DNA of 64,000 nt from Bacillota bacterium (GCA_023416695.1 JAEZGY010000023.1:1-64000), one strand, 5' to 3'; shown: positions 34,399 to 43,687, numbered from the stretch's first letter. Notes: generated by a model not told the origin, from the letters alone. Numbers and translations: made by a program.

Positions 34399-35181
34399 CT
34401 ATTTAATCTCATCTTTTTTAAATAGCAAATTAGTTAAGGCTATCATAAGAATTAGAAAGCCCATGGAAATACAAAGAATCTTAAGTAGCTCTCCCTGTCC
34501 CATATCGAGAGTAAGCATTGGATAGGAAAATGGCGTATATTCCACTATAGTGTCTAATAGTGGAACCTTGCTTAATAAATTTACAAAGAAATCACACAAG
34601 AATCCTAACACTACACCTACTACAGTAACTACTACGGACTTCTTTACTTTAAAAGCAAGTGGAATACAAAAGCTTAACCTAGCTGTATAAAGCACAATGC
34701 TAATGAGTAATACCTCAATAGACTTAGCAATACCCGTTCCATCTATGGCTAACTTACTCGGATTCGCCATCATAGATAGATAGGTAGAATAGGATAAGGA
34801 TGTCTGAAATTCCCCTCCACTGACAAAGCCCACAAAACCAACAATGGCATAAGGTAATGTAAGCAAGGCAATGATCACACAGTAGCCAATGGATTTGCTG
34901 ATGACAATGTTTCTTCGTCCACAGGAAATCGCATCATGAATGTTCTTCGTGTCAAAGTCTCCACAGATTGCTAGGCCTGCCATCAAAGCTCCCAATACTG
35001 AGATAATAAAGATGTCAGATAATCCGGATAGAGAGTCTGCAGTCATCTCCATTGTACCTTTGGCCATTCCATTGGATAACACTCCAAGAAGTATGGCGCA
35101 ACTGGTAGTGATCAATAAACATATTTTTAGTGCTAGTGATTTTCTATATTTATAAAACTCTCCATAAATTAGATTAATCAT
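34399..35181 (-). CDS. ABC-2 type permease
   Basis: About 260 residues and six helices, typical of permeases of lantibiotic-immunity or drug ABC exporters. The N terminus (MINLIYGEFYKYRKSLALK) is a common start in this group, and a hydrophilic DFDTKNIHDAISCGRRNIVISK segment follows helix 2. The ATG at 35181 is chosen because AGGAGGTG sits six bases upstream; a GTG at 35190 overlaps that box. The start overlaps the end of the ATPase gene by eight bases, showing tight coupling. Substrate unknown. Confidence 0.82.
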   Translation of the reverse strand: MINLIYGEFYKYRKSLALKICLLITTSCAILLGVLSNGMAKGTMEMTADSLSGLSDIFIISVLGALMAGLAICGDFDTKNIHDAISCGRRNIVISKSIGYCVIIALLTLPYAIVGFVGFVSGGEFQTSLSYSTYLSMMANPSKLAIDGTGIAKSIEVLLISIVLYTARLSFCIPLAFKVKKSVVVTVVGVVLGFLCDFFVNLLSKVPLLDTIVEYTPFSYPMLTLDMGQGELLKILCISMGFLILMIALTNLLFKKDEIK

Positions 35182-36097
35182 GAACGCCACCTCCTATGAC
35201 AGAAAGAAAATAGTTCTCCAAGGTTTCTTCCTCTACCACAAATTTGGTAGGAAGAACTCCATGTTCCACAAAGGCTTCCATAACAGTCCTTCTGTCCTGA
35301 ATGAAATCGTAGATTTGGATACTCTTATTCTCTAATACCTTATATTTGTTGGTATGAAGAATTTCTTCTAGTACCCAAACTGCTTTCTCTGTTTCCTCAC
35401 ACTCCACAATAAGGTGATGACTACAATGTTCCTCTAATTCTTCTAAGGTTAAGGTCTGCATAATCTTTCCTTGGTCAATGATAATGTAGTCGGTAGCGGT
35501 TTGAAATAGCTCCGGCAGGTTATGACTAGAAATCAGTATGCAGATATTTCTCTCCTTACAGATCTGTTTGATTAAATTTCTTATTTCAACGACACCGATA
35601 GGATCTAATCCATTGACAGGCTCATCTAGAATTAGAAGTTCTGGGTTAGCGATAAGGGCAATGGCGATGCCAAGCCTCTGTTTCATACCAAGGGAATAAT
35701 TCTTTACCTTCTTCTTCCCCGTATCCTTTAATCCTACTAGCTCCAGAAGTTCCTCATCCTGCTTATTATCAGGAATCCCTCTCATAATCCGGTGAAGCTT
35801 CAGATTCTCTTTTGCTGTCATGGCACCGTTCATGCTTGGATATTCAATGAGGCAGCCAAGACGCTTTAATTCCTCCTGATACTGTTTTCCAGTAACTGAG
35901 CCAAACAAGGAGAGCTTTCCCTCTGTAGGAAAACTAAGTCCAGCTATGAGTCGCATTAAGGTTGTTTTACCAGCCCCATTTTTGCCAATGAGGCCATATA
36001 TTCTCCCTGACTCTAAGGTAATGCTCACATTATCTAAGGCTTTAAAGCCACGATATTCTTTTGTGACACCTTGAGTCTTTAGTACATATTGTTCCAT
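35174..36097 (-). CDS. ABC transporter ATP-binding protein (immunity/export type)
   Basis: A 307-residue ATPase with Walker A GKNGAGKTT (about 37-45), signature YSLGMKQRLG, Walker B LLILDEPVNGLDP and switch His in SSHNL. A C-terminal extension of about 90 residues is typical of the BcrA/lantibiotic-immunity type. AAGGAAGGG precedes the start. It opens the ABC-permease-kinase run and has its own promoter region, carrying 11-base direct repeats, in the 97-base gap after the regulator gene. Confidence 0.9.
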   Translation of the reverse strand: MEQYVLKTQGVTKEYRGFKALDNVSITLESGRIYGLIGKNGAGKTTLMRLIAGLSFPTEGKLSLFGSVTGKQYQEELKRLGCLIEYPSMNGAMTAKENLKLHRIMRGIPDNKQDEELLELVGLKDTGKKKVKNYSLGMKQRLGIAIALIANPELLILDEPVNGLDPIGVVEIRNLIKQICKERNICILISSHNLPELFQTATDYIIIDQGKIMQTLTLEELEEHCSHHLIVECEETEKAVWVLEEILHTNKYKVLENKSIQIYDFIQDRRTVMEAFVEHGVLPTKFVVEEETLENYFLSVIGGGVHD

Positions 36098-36126
36098 ACT
36101 ACCCTTCCTTTCTCTTTCCTACCTTT

Positions 36127-36180
36127 ATTCTAATAGGGAATGGTTAAGAAAAGGTTAAGTGTATTGAAAAAAAGGTAAAG
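36127..36180 (-). promoter_or_regulatory. Direct-repeat operator and promoter of the second ABC module
   Basis: On the minus strand CTTAACC occurs at 36153-36159 and 36142-36148, 11 bases apart, with a related CTTTACC at 36174-36180 two helical turns upstream. A TAGAAT -10 box follows at 36127-36132. The core reads CTTAA-N6-CTTAA-N1-CATT, the same as before the FtsX-type module at 14954. Confidence 0.55.
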
Positions 36181-36194
36181 AATCCAATAAACTT

Positions 36195-36869
36195 CTAGCT
36201 TTCCTTCATTCGATAGCCAAGCCCCCAGACCGTCTCTATATACTCTCGGTGAGGGGAGGCCTCCTTTAACTTACTTCTAAGATTGCTCATATGAGTCTTG
36301 ATGGTATTATCATCTCCATAATAGGTTTCATTCCATATGGTTTCATATAGGTTTGCCTTAGTAAAGACCTTCTTGGGACTTTTAAGAAGTAGCTCTAAGA
36401 TGGCAACCTCCTTTGCTGTAAGCTCCAGCTCTGTTTCATTTACTATAGCTCGTTTTGCTTCTACATTAAGGGAGAGCTCATGAAAATGCAGTATTTGCTC
36501 TTTCGTTTCCTGAGTCACATACCGTCTTAAATTAGACTCCACTCTTGCCACTACCTCATCTAAGTCAAAAGGTTTGGTGACATAGTCATCTGCCCCTAAT
36601 TTTAGTAGATCCACCTTGGTTCCTACCATATCTTTTGCAGAAATCACAATGACTGGAATCTGAGAAAAGGTTCTAAGCTCCTTAAGTAGCTGGTCACCGC
36701 TACGATAAGGAAGCATAATATCTAAAAGCACTAGCTCATAGTCCTTTGTCTTAAGATAGTTCATGGCTGTCAGCCCATCATAAACAGACTCTGAAAGGTA
36801 GCCTGCCTGCTCCAGAGCCTCTTTTAACACATGATTTACATCTTTATTATCCTCTACGATTAGGATCAA
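36195..36869 (-). CDS. OmpR-family response regulator
   Basis: A 224-residue regulator: receiver domain with acidic pair EDN (6-8), phospho-acceptor Asp50 (LVLLDIMLPY) and Lys in TKPFD, then a winged-helix domain with LELTAKEVAILELLLK and TVWGLGYRM. The start is TTG at 36869, supported by GGAGTGA about six bases upstream; no in-frame ATG fits the conserved beginning. It begins 19 bases downstream of the EamA gene stop, yet it heads the kinase/ABC group. It is the likely binder of the direct repeats at 36142-36180. Confidence 0.88.
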   Translation of the reverse strand: MILIVEDNKDVNHVLKEALEQAGYLSESVYDGLTAMNYLKTKDYELVLLDIMLPYRSGDQLLKELRTFSQIPVIVISAKDMVGTKVDLLKLGADDYVTKPFDLDEVVARVESNLRRYVTQETKEQILHFHELSLNVEAKRAIVNETELELTAKEVAILELLLKSPKKVFTKANLYETIWNETYYGDDNTIKTHMSNLRSKLKEASPHREYIETVWGLGYRMKES

Positions 36870-36888
36870 ACTTTCTCACTCCTTAGCT

Positions 36889-37767
36889 TTAGGAGGCAGT
36901 TTCACTAACAAAGGTTGCCCCTAAAATCATTACTGCTCCAATTATACCGGTAAGGCCTAACCCTTGCTGCAAAAATAAAGCAGATAGAAGAATCGCCACC
37001 ACTGGATCGATGTAGCTAAAAATGGCCACGGTCTGGGCTTTTAACTCCTTCATAGAGCCAAAGTACAAGGCGTACGCCATACCAGTATGTACAATACCTA
37101 CGATAAGTAATAACACGAGGATTCTTGGTGACAAAATACTTAGGTCAATAGACTGAGTTAATAGGGTATAAGGTAATAAAACCACCACAGAAACCCCTAG
37201 CTGTACTATGGTTTTATCATAGGCTGAAATCTCCTTCAGCTTTTTATTCAGAAGCACTACGGTAGCATAAAATAAGGCAGCTCCTAATCCAAATAGAATT
37301 CCTTTTAGCTCAGATAAATCCTGTACTCCCGTTTCTAGTATACCCGATACAAATACCATACCTCCTAAGGCTACTAGAGAACAAAAGATTTTCTTTACAG
37401 TCAATCTCTCCTTTAACATAAGGGGAGAAATAAGAACCACAAAAACAGGTGCTAGATAATAACAGAGAGTAGCCGTTGCTACCGTGGTATAGTGATAAGC
37501 CTCAAATAACAGAATCCAATTGATTCCTATGGCGATTCCAGATGGTATAAGAATCCATAGGTTTCTTTTGATCGCAGAAAGAGATATTCGCTTCTTCGTA
37601 CTGACCACTACCAGTAATAAAAATACTACACCCACAATTCCTCTTACCAACGCTAGCATACTAGAAGGCAAGGGGATATAGTGCACAAAGATTCCTATGG
37701 TACCGAAGATTACCATAGAGGCCGTCATCTCTAGTTTTGCAATACTCGTCTTCTCTAGGTTTTTCAT
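36889..37767 (-). CDS. EamA/DMT-family transporter
   Basis: A 292-residue, ten-helix drug/metabolite transporter made of two EamA repeats. The first repeat ends near LMLKERLTVKKIFCSLVALGGM (about 115-137), and the second contains YIDPVVAILLSALFLQQGLG near 246-265, both typical helix-4 and helix-9 signatures. AGAGGAAC precedes the start. Members export amino acids, nucleobases or other metabolites; no substrate is indicated. It is followed by the response regulator on the same strand. Confidence 0.85.
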   Translation of the reverse strand: MKNLEKTSIAKLEMTASMVIFGTIGIFVHYIPLPSSMLALVRGIVGVVFLLLVVVSTKKRISLSAIKRNLWILIPSGIAIGINWILLFEAYHYTTVATATLCYYLAPVFVVLISPLMLKERLTVKKIFCSLVALGGMVFVSGILETGVQDLSELKGILFGLGAALFYATVVLLNKKLKEISAYDKTIVQLGVSVVVLLPYTLLTQSIDLSILSPRILVLLLIVGIVHTGMAYALYFGSMKELKAQTVAIFSYIDPVVAILLSALFLQQGLGLTGIIGAVMILGATFVSETAS

Positions 37768-37842
37768 TTGATGTTCCTCTCATATTTATTAATACTTGTA
37801 TTTTAGCAAAAACAAAAGTCGAAATATACAGTTTTTACACAT

Positions 37843-38541
37843 TTAATGAAGATTTCGTTTTCTAAACAATACAACAAAGAGAATAGCCATTATGATACAA
37901 TTTCCTCCCAGCACCAAAATATTCTCAGAGGAAAGACTAAGATGCTCTATCTGGTTTATCATATTACTCATCTGTCCCGTGTAAGTAAATCTAGCTACCT
38001 CCCGAATAGTACTGTTATAGGCAGACAACATTGGAAGAAAAGAAAGCAACATCATGATGGGTACACTAAGAGAGGTTGCCATCATCTGATTTTTAGATAC
38101 AAGTCCAATGATAGCCCCAACAACTATGGAAATAATAAGACCAACTATCAGGATGAGTAAAAAATAAAGTAAGGTACTCCCACTATATCCACTCATAAGA
38201 GCAAACACAGCAACGCCAAACATACAATACCCAGCCACTAAGCTTCCTACTCCAAATAAGTATTCCATAGGCTTTACATTATGGGTTAATAATACTCTTA
38301 ATGTATTCTTCTCCTTCTCTTCTGCAATAATGGAAGCCGTCACGGTAAGGGGTGCCATACCAAGAAACATAATGGAAAAGAGATTCACGAAATAATTCTT
38401 TGGGATGCCATTCATGGATATGGAACTCTGCATGATAATTACCATAAAGGGCATTAATACAAATTGTATCATACATTGCTTATTCTTTAAGGTATCCTTT
38501 CCTTGTTTTGTAAGAACTGCCTTAATATTATTCATTTTCAT
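37843..38541 (-). CDS. ABC-2 type permease
   Basis: A 232-residue membrane protein with six helices and the ABC-2 signature EEKEKNTLRVLLTHNVKPMEYLFG (about 74-97). At the short end for the family but complete. It begins directly at the stop codon of the ATPase gene and forms an exporter with it. Substrate unknown. Confidence 0.85.
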   Translation of the reverse strand: MKMNNIKAVLTKQGKDTLKNKQCMIQFVLMPFMVIIMQSSISMNGIPKNYFVNLFSIMFLGMAPLTVTASIIAEEKEKNTLRVLLTHNVKPMEYLFGVGSLVAGYCMFGVAVFALMSGYSGSTLLYFLLILIVGLIISIVVGAIIGLVSKNQMMATSLSVPIMMLLSFLPMLSAYNSTIREVARFTYTGQMSNMINQIEHLSLSSENILVLGGNCIIMAILFVVLFRKRNLH

Positions 38542-39390
38542 TTACTCCAACCCCCTTCCAGTTAACTCCATAAACACAGTCTCCAAATTAGGTTCGGAGG
38601 AATGTATGGTCAGTAATAAACCTTTTTCTATATACTCCTTTACTATATTACCAGATGCAGGTACATTAGGTATTTTAACTATTTCCCCAGTAGTAAGGGT
38701 TAGGTGTAGTTGCCTTTGATGATTATATTGGTTACATAGATCTATTGGAGAGCCATATTCCACAAGATTGCCCTTATGTAACAAGCCCACAAAATGACAA
38801 AGCTTACTGGCCTCTTCCATATTATGAGTGGTCAAAAATACTGTGGCCCCCCTCTGTTGCTGTTCTCTAATTAAGTTATGTATTTGAGATGCAGTACCTG
38901 GGTCCAGCCCACTAGTAGGTTCATCTAAAAATAAGAGGTCTGGTTTTCCCATAATTGCTCTAGCAAACAATAGTCTCTGTTTCATTCCCTTAGATAGCTT
39001 TAACACAGGCATATTGGAAGCATCTTTAAGCTCTACCTGCTCTAATACATCATTTACAATATCTCTGTCAAGACCGTATAACTTAGCAATTAGGTTAAGG
39101 TTATCATAACAGGTTAAGCGTTCATATAAACCAAGATTATCTAGCATAAGCCCCATTCTCCTATGGGTTTCATCTGTCAAAGCTAAGGTGTCCTCCTGTA
39201 GTAGCTGTGCTTTTCCAGAAGTCTGCTTTAACTGACCTGTAAGAATTTGAATAATTGTGGTTTTTCCGGCTCCTGATGGTCCTAATAAACCGAATATCTC
39301 ACCAACTCCAATGTTAAATGATACTTGATTAAGTACCTGTTTTTCCCCATAAACATGGGTTACCTGAGACACACTTACCGCATGATCCAT
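38542..39390 (-). CDS. ABC transporter ATP-binding protein
   Basis: A 282-residue ATPase with Walker A GPSGAGKTT (about 38-46), signature LSKGMKQRLLFAR, Walker B LLFLDEPTSGLDP and switch His in TTHNM. The Leu-Ser-Lys-Gly form of the signature is usual in ABC-2 exporters of the DrrA/CcmA group. GAGGGAG precedes the start. It forms a two-gene unit with the permease that follows at once. Confidence 0.9.
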   Translation of the reverse strand: MDHAVSVSQVTHVYGEKQVLNQVSFNIGVGEIFGLLGPSGAGKTTIIQILTGQLKQTSGKAQLLQEDTLALTDETHRRMGLMLDNLGLYERLTCYDNLNLIAKLYGLDRDIVNDVLEQVELKDASNMPVLKLSKGMKQRLLFARAIMGKPDLLFLDEPTSGLDPGTASQIHNLIREQQQRGATVFLTTHNMEEASKLCHFVGLLHKGNLVEYGSPIDLCNQYNHQRQLHLTLTTGEIVKIPNVPASGNIVKEYIEKGLLLTIHSSEPNLETVFMELTGRGLE

Positions 39391-39453
39391 TTTACTCCCT
39401 CATTTCCCTTTTATATTTAATACCACTGTCTCATTTTTTGTATTAAACACATA

Positions 39454-39490
39454 ACATGCCCCTACCGATTATCTACCAGTAGGAGCATGT
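39454..39490 (-). terminator. Hairpin after the MATE gene
   Basis: A 12-base-pair stem (39454-39465 with 39479-39490; one position is a G-U pair in the minus-strand RNA) lies 28 bases past the MATE stop. The trailing sequence is AT-rich rather than a pure T run, so termination efficiency is uncertain. Confidence 0.55.
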
Positions 39491-39517
39491 TGTCTCGCTA
39501 TTAATACAGAATTTATA

Positions 39518-40882
39518 TTACTCCTTTGTCTCATGTGATACAAGTCCTTTTCTCTGCCATACCCCGGAAATATAGCGGATCACACAGACTAAGGAAGTAG
39601 TAATCCAAGTCGCTCCTGTAGTAATCCAAAGTCCCCAATAACCTAGGAATGGTATACTTGTAAAGATTGGGGCATAAAGAATACGGCACGCCACCTCACA
39701 GAAACCATTGATTACAGCAAAGTTTGTATCCCCACAGCCATTTAACACAGCTCTTGGCACATAGATCATTCCTAAGGCAAAATAACAAAGACTTGTAATC
39801 CGAAGGGCTTTATAGCTAATATCGATTACATCTTGTCTCTTTACAAAGATTCCGACAATTGACTCTCCAAAAAAATAAGCGATTGGAAGTAAACATATGC
39901 TAAATACTACAACAATTAAGGTGGCTTGACGAAACCCTTTTTTCACTCGATCTGGCCTACCTGCCCCCATATTCTGTCCGGAGAAGGTAGTTAAGGCTGC
40001 CCCAAGAGACCCATAAGGCTGTTGCACAATCATCTCAATCTTATTAATGATAGTAAAAGAAGCCATAACAGTTTCTTTAAAGCTGTTAACATAGCTTTGT
40101 AATACCATACAGGATATGGCAATCATAGAGTTTTGTAGTGCTATTGGAACGCCAATCTTAAAAGATCGCTTAATAATAGTCTTATTAGGCTTTAGTTCCT
40201 TCTTAGTTAATCTAAAGTAAGGAAACTTTTTATAAGCATAAATCAAACAGGCAATGGCAGAAACCATTTGGGAAATCACAGTTGCAAAAGCAACTCCAAA
40301 TACATCCCAATGAAAACAAAGCACAAATACTAGGTCTAGGACCACATTAATAATACTCGCCAAAATTAAAAAATATAATGGTGTCTTAGAATCACCCAAT
40401 GCCCGTAGTATTGAAGCTATTCCATTATAAAGAGTAATTCCAATAATACCAAAGCAGGTCACCTGCATATATAGGATGGAATCTCCTATGACCTTCTCGG
40501 GTGTATTTAATAAGCGAAAGAGCGCTGGACTAAAGAAAAATACTAATACGGAAACCACCACTGCTGCCGCAATCAATACATAAAAGGAATTGGCTATGGT
40601 TACACGTACATTTTCCTCATCCTTTGCTCCAAAGAACTGGGCGACGATAACCCCTATTCCTATGGCAAGTCCTGAACTTAAAGAGAAAGCTAGAAAACCC
40701 ATAGAAGCACAGTTTCCTACTGCTGCTAAAGCATCCTCCCCAACATAATTCCCTACTACGATAGAATCCACCATATTATAAAACTGTTGAAATAGATTGC
40801 CTACTAATAGTGGTAACGCAAACTTTATAATATGCTTAATCGGGCTTCCCATAGTCATGTCTGTCATATTATTTTGTCTCAT
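39518..40882 (-). CDS. MATE family efflux transporter
   Basis: A 454-residue, 12-helix multidrug and toxin extrusion protein (NorM/DinF-like). The first half begins PIKHIIKFALPLLVGNLFQQFYNMVDSIVVG, and the second half repeats the pattern with KIGVPIALQNSMIAISCMVLQSYVN and a following GAALTTFSGQNMGAGRPDRVKKG, which is a strong MATE signature. It uses an Na+ or H+ gradient to export drugs or metabolites. Its ATG overlaps the HIT gene stop as ATGA, so the two are co-translated. Confidence 0.92.
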   Translation of the reverse strand: MRQNNMTDMTMGSPIKHIIKFALPLLVGNLFQQFYNMVDSIVVGNYVGEDALAAVGNCASMGFLAFSLSSGLAIGIGVIVAQFFGAKDEENVRVTIANSFYVLIAAAVVVSVLVFFFSPALFRLLNTPEKVIGDSILYMQVTCFGIIGITLYNGIASILRALGDSKTPLYFLILASIINVVLDLVFVLCFHWDVFGVAFATVISQMVSAIACLIYAYKKFPYFRLTKKELKPNKTIIKRSFKIGVPIALQNSMIAISCMVLQSYVNSFKETVMASFTIINKIEMIVQQPYGSLGAALTTFSGQNMGAGRPDRVKKGFRQATLIVVVFSICLLPIAYFFGESIVGIFVKRQDVIDISYKALRITSLCYFALGMIYVPRAVLNGCGDTNFAVINGFCEVACRILYAPIFTSIPFLGYWGLWITTGATWITTSLVCVIRYISGVWQRKGLVSHETKE

Positions 40883-41283
40883 AGTAAATGCTCCATTCGT
40901 TTTGCAATATTTTGTGCAATTTCATTTGTATATGATGACTCCTTATCCGATGCTGTCCATCCAAAACCATCGCTATTGTATCTAGGAAATATATGTAGAT
41001 GATAATGACCAATATCATTAAACTCGCCACCATTTTGCATCATGCTATAGCCTTCTGGATGGTAGGTTTCCTTAATCGCCTTAATTAGTCTTCTGGATAC
41101 CAACATTAGATGAGTAAGTAGCTCTTCTGGTATCTCATCTGCATCCAGATAATGTTCCTTAGGAATTAGTAATACATGCCCCTCATTGATTGGATCAATG
41201 TCTAAGAAAGCCTTGACTTGGTCGTCCTCATAGACAGAATAGCATGGTAACTCTCCTTTTCCTATCTTGCAAAATAAACACAT
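40879..41283 (-). CDS. HIT-family nucleotide-binding protein
   Basis: A 134-residue histidine-triad protein. The N-terminal CLFCKIGKGELPCY carries a Cys-x2-Cys typical of Hit-like hydrolases; the triad is HYHLHIFPRY (near 97-106), with the catalytic His in the middle. Such proteins hydrolyse adenylated substrates such as AMP-amides or dinucleoside polyphosphates. AGGGAG precedes the start. It overlaps the MATE gene by four bases. Confidence 0.9.
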   Translation of the reverse strand: MCLFCKIGKGELPCYSVYEDDQVKAFLDIDPINEGHVLLIPKEHYLDADEIPEELLTHLMLVSRRLIKAIKETYHPEGYSMMQNGGEFNDIGHYHLHIFPRYNSDGFGWTASDKESSYTNEIAQNIAKRMEHLL

Positions 41284-41329
41284 AGTAACACTCCCTTATC
41301 TTGACGTATGGGGATAGTATAACACAATA

Positions 41330-42151
41330 TTACGTATTATGTCTCTCTAATAAAAATCTTGCCACTCCATCGTCGTCGTTACTACCAATTACCCCTGTTG
41401 CCACAGCCTTAAGCTCCTCTACTGCATTAGCAACAGCATAGGCCTCGTCAGAAGCAAGAAATAAAGGAATATCATTTATGGCATCCCCAAAGGAAATTAC
41501 TTTATCACAATTCCATAGCTTTTTAAGCTTCCTCACACCTTCTGCTTTGCTTGCTTTCCTTGGCATGATTTCAAACCAGTATTCTGGCCGATTAAGCTCC
41601 TGTTGAAAAATGCAGGTAAAACGATCATCCTTAGAAATGATATGATGTATAGGAGCTAGTTCTTCCTTCTCCCCTATACAGGTAAAATAAAATACATTTC
41701 CTTCATATAGGGAAGCCTCTTCTATCACAGAGCGAAACCTAGAATCTCCCTGTCTAAGACTTAGATAATGACGAATCCCTTCATTTTCTCTAGCAGGCAT
41801 CCAGGATACTTTCTCTATCTGATTGATAAAGCTATATACCAGGGGGTTGACCTGATGAGAGCCTAACACCTGCCTTATATAAGTGATTTCATCCACCGTA
41901 AAGCTATTAGACGCTAAAATTGCCCCACTAAAGGCATCAAATATAATAGTTCCATTATAGGCAATGACAGGAATCTTGGCAGATAGCCCTTTGGTCACTA
42001 AGGAGGCAGAGGATAGGGACCTTGCCGTTGCATAGGTAAATTGCATTCCTTGTTCTACTAAGGTATTAATGACCTCTAGGCTATAGGGACTGATACAACT
42101 ATTCGAATTCAGTAATGTACCATCCAAATCTGTCACGTAAAGTGTTCTCAT
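41330..42151 (-). CDS. Cof-type HAD-family phosphatase
   Basis: A 273-residue haloacid dehalogenase-like hydrolase with a type-IIB cap. Motif I is DLDGTLLNSN (nucleophile Asp near 8), motif II TYATARS, motif III Lys in KASKAEGVRKL, and motif IV FGDAINDIPLF. Such enzymes dephosphorylate sugar phosphates, FMN or similar small molecules. AAGGAGAA precedes the start. A frame-broken small gene lies directly upstream on the same strand. Confidence 0.9.
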   Translation of the reverse strand: MRTLYVTDLDGTLLNSNSCISPYSLEVINTLVEQGMQFTYATARSLSSASLVTKGLSAKIPVIAYNGTIIFDAFSGAILASNSFTVDEITYIRQVLGSHQVNPLVYSFINQIEKVSWMPARENEGIRHYLSLRQGDSRFRSVIEEASLYEGNVFYFTCIGEKEELAPIHHIISKDDRFTCIFQQELNRPEYWFEIMPRKASKAEGVRKLKKLWNCDKVISFGDAINDIPLFLASDEAYAVANAVEELKAVATGVIGSNDDDGVARFLLERHNT

Positions 42152-42168
42152 CGTATTCTCCTTGGGCT

Positions 42169-42355
42169 TTAGTTAGAATAAGGGGTACCAAAAACAATCT
42201 CATATCGTTTCTTATTTATGCCATCTATGGCTTTCCACCTATTCAATGGATATGATCTATCATTGATATATCTTATTCTTCCTCTGATATAGTGCCCCTT
42301 TTCCAACCACCAGGCACCAATATGTATTTAATAAAATTCTTAATCCTTTATCCAT
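42169..42355 (-). pseudogene. Small frame-broken gene upstream of the HAD gene
   Basis: An ATG at 42355 with a strong AAGGAGGAG begins MDKGLRILLNTYW and reaches a stop after 31 codons. A second frame shifted by one base runs open from the same region to a TAA at 42169-42171, encoding protein-like sequence (GAWWLEKGHYIRGRIRYIN, later RYEIVFGTPYSN). Joined, they would give a product of about 61 residues that ends 17 bases before the HAD start. This looks like a recent single-base frameshift or a sequencing error. I do not recognise the family. The gap 42356-42592 shows no other gene; a promoter for the + strand lipoprotein probably lies there. Confidence 0.4.
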
Positions 42356-42592
42356 AGACTCCTCCTTATGTGGTCATGGCGGGGACATATGATAATGCAA
42401 TTGCATAAGTTTACAGTTACCAGTATTATACTTTTGTTTTTTTCTATATTCAACTATAAATACCGTTCAACTTTATTTCCTCGCACACTTAATTACCCCC
42501 TTGCTATTACAGCCAGTACTTCCAATTGACATTTCTATAGTTTTCTTCCATAATATGTATATAAATGCATATTACATAATAAGGAGCTGTTT

Positions 42593-43093
42593 ATGAAAAA
42601 TTCTTTTCTCTTAACTGTTGTAATTCTTAGTATTATACTTACCTCCTCATGCTCAAGTAATAAAGAAGCTAAGGCGTCCCCAAGAACTAATGTCCTATTT
42701 ACTGTATCTGATTTAACTGACGAGGAGTTTCAATCTATTGGTACGGGGGAATTAGTGAATCCTACAAAGAATGATTTTAAGAATATCCATCTCATTGTGG
42801 AAACCCAAAATTTCAATGATACAAACAAGGCCAAGATTACTATACCAGTTTTTAATAATATTCTGATCAAAGATAAGCAAAACAGGTATTGGTATGGTTC
42901 AGGTTTTGATCAGAACCCAACAAAGGAACTTACTACATCGGAACGTGACTTTGTCTTTTATTCCAAGGGTCTAAAAGATACTAAGGCCATCAAGGATTAC
43001 TTTACTGGGATAGAGGTTATCATCTCTTGGCAGGAAGAGAATGACACCATTACTATGCACTATGACCTAGGTGAGCTCATTATGTTTAAATAA
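42593..43093 (+). CDS. Predicted lipoprotein of unknown function
   Basis: A signal peptide (about 1-19) ends in a lipobox-like LTSSC (Cys20), followed by about 145 residues of mainly beta-type sequence (VLFTVSDLTDEEFQ..., NIHLIVETQN, FTGIEVIISWQEENDTITMHYDLG). No known domain is evident. AAGGAG precedes the start. It is an isolated gene: the HAD group is divergent on one side and the PadR gene convergent on the other, separated by a shared terminator. Confidence 0.7.
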   Translation: MKNSFLLTVVILSIILTSSCSSNKEAKASPRTNVLFTVSDLTDEEFQSIGTGELVNPTKNDFKNIHLIVETQNFNDTNKAKITIPVFNNILIKDKQNRYWYGSGFDQNPTKELTTSERDFVFYSKGLKDTKAIKDYFTGIEVIISWQEENDTITMHYDLGELIMFK

Positions 43094-43097
43094 AACA

Positions 43098-43138
43098 AAT
43101 GGCTATGGCATTAAAAAATGCCATAGCCATTCTTTTAT
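43098..43138. terminator. Bidirectional terminator between lipoprotein and padR
   Basis: A perfect 13- to 14-base-pair stem (43098-43111 with 43118-43131) is followed by TCTTTTAT on the plus strand and preceded by AAA runs that serve the minus strand. It sits five bases after the lipoprotein stop. Confidence 0.85.
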
Positions 43139-43153
43139 CTAATATATTGGCAA

Positions 43154-43687
43154 CTACCCCTTTAGCTGAGTAATTGCATTTTCAGCCCATTCCACACACA
43201 TCTTATAGTATCTATAACCAAAATCCGCAGAAATGTCCCAATAAAGCTTGCTTTGATCTGAATGAGGTGATGAACTGATATAATTTTTAATCGGTTCCAT
43301 TGTCTCAAGAACCGCTTTCATATCTTCCTTAAATTTATCTAACATCTGTATGGTATTTTCCCTGCCTTGTTCAGCAGAAAAGAAAACCCTCATTAGAAAG
43401 GAGCTACGAATTAATGTCTCTTGAGATCCACCTTCTAATAACCATTTCAAAAATTCCTTTTTCCCCTCTTCTGTGATATGATAAATCTTCTTATTTGGTT
43501 TATCATACTGGACTACTACCTCACTCCGAGCCAATCCGTCTGCTTCCAGTTTATTTAACTCACGATATATCTGACTTATTTGTGCACTCCAAAAGAATGC
43601 CAAAGACTCATTAAAAAAGGTATTTACATCATAACCAGTTTGTGGCTCATAATTTAATAATCCTAGAATTCCATATTTGAGTGACAT
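43154..43687 (-). CDS. PadR-family transcriptional regulator
   Basis: A 177-residue PadR protein. The winged helix covers about 1-80 (LKYGILGLLNYEPQTGYDVNTFF, AQISQIYRELNKLEADGLARSE, KIYHITEEGKKEFLKWL), and a C-terminal helical domain (Vir_act_alpha_C type) of about 90 residues provides dimerisation. PadR proteins generally repress stress or detoxification genes and their own operon. It lies 23 bases after the hydrolase gene and probably acts on the long operator before that gene. Confidence 0.88.
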   Translation of the reverse strand: MSLKYGILGLLNYEPQTGYDVNTFFNESLAFFWSAQISQIYRELNKLEADGLARSEVVVQYDKPNKKIYHITEEGKKEFLKWLLEGGSQETLIRSSFLMRVFFSAEQGRENTIQMLDKFKEDMKAVLETMEPIKNYISSSPHSDQSKLYWDISADFGYRYYKMCVEWAENAITQLKG

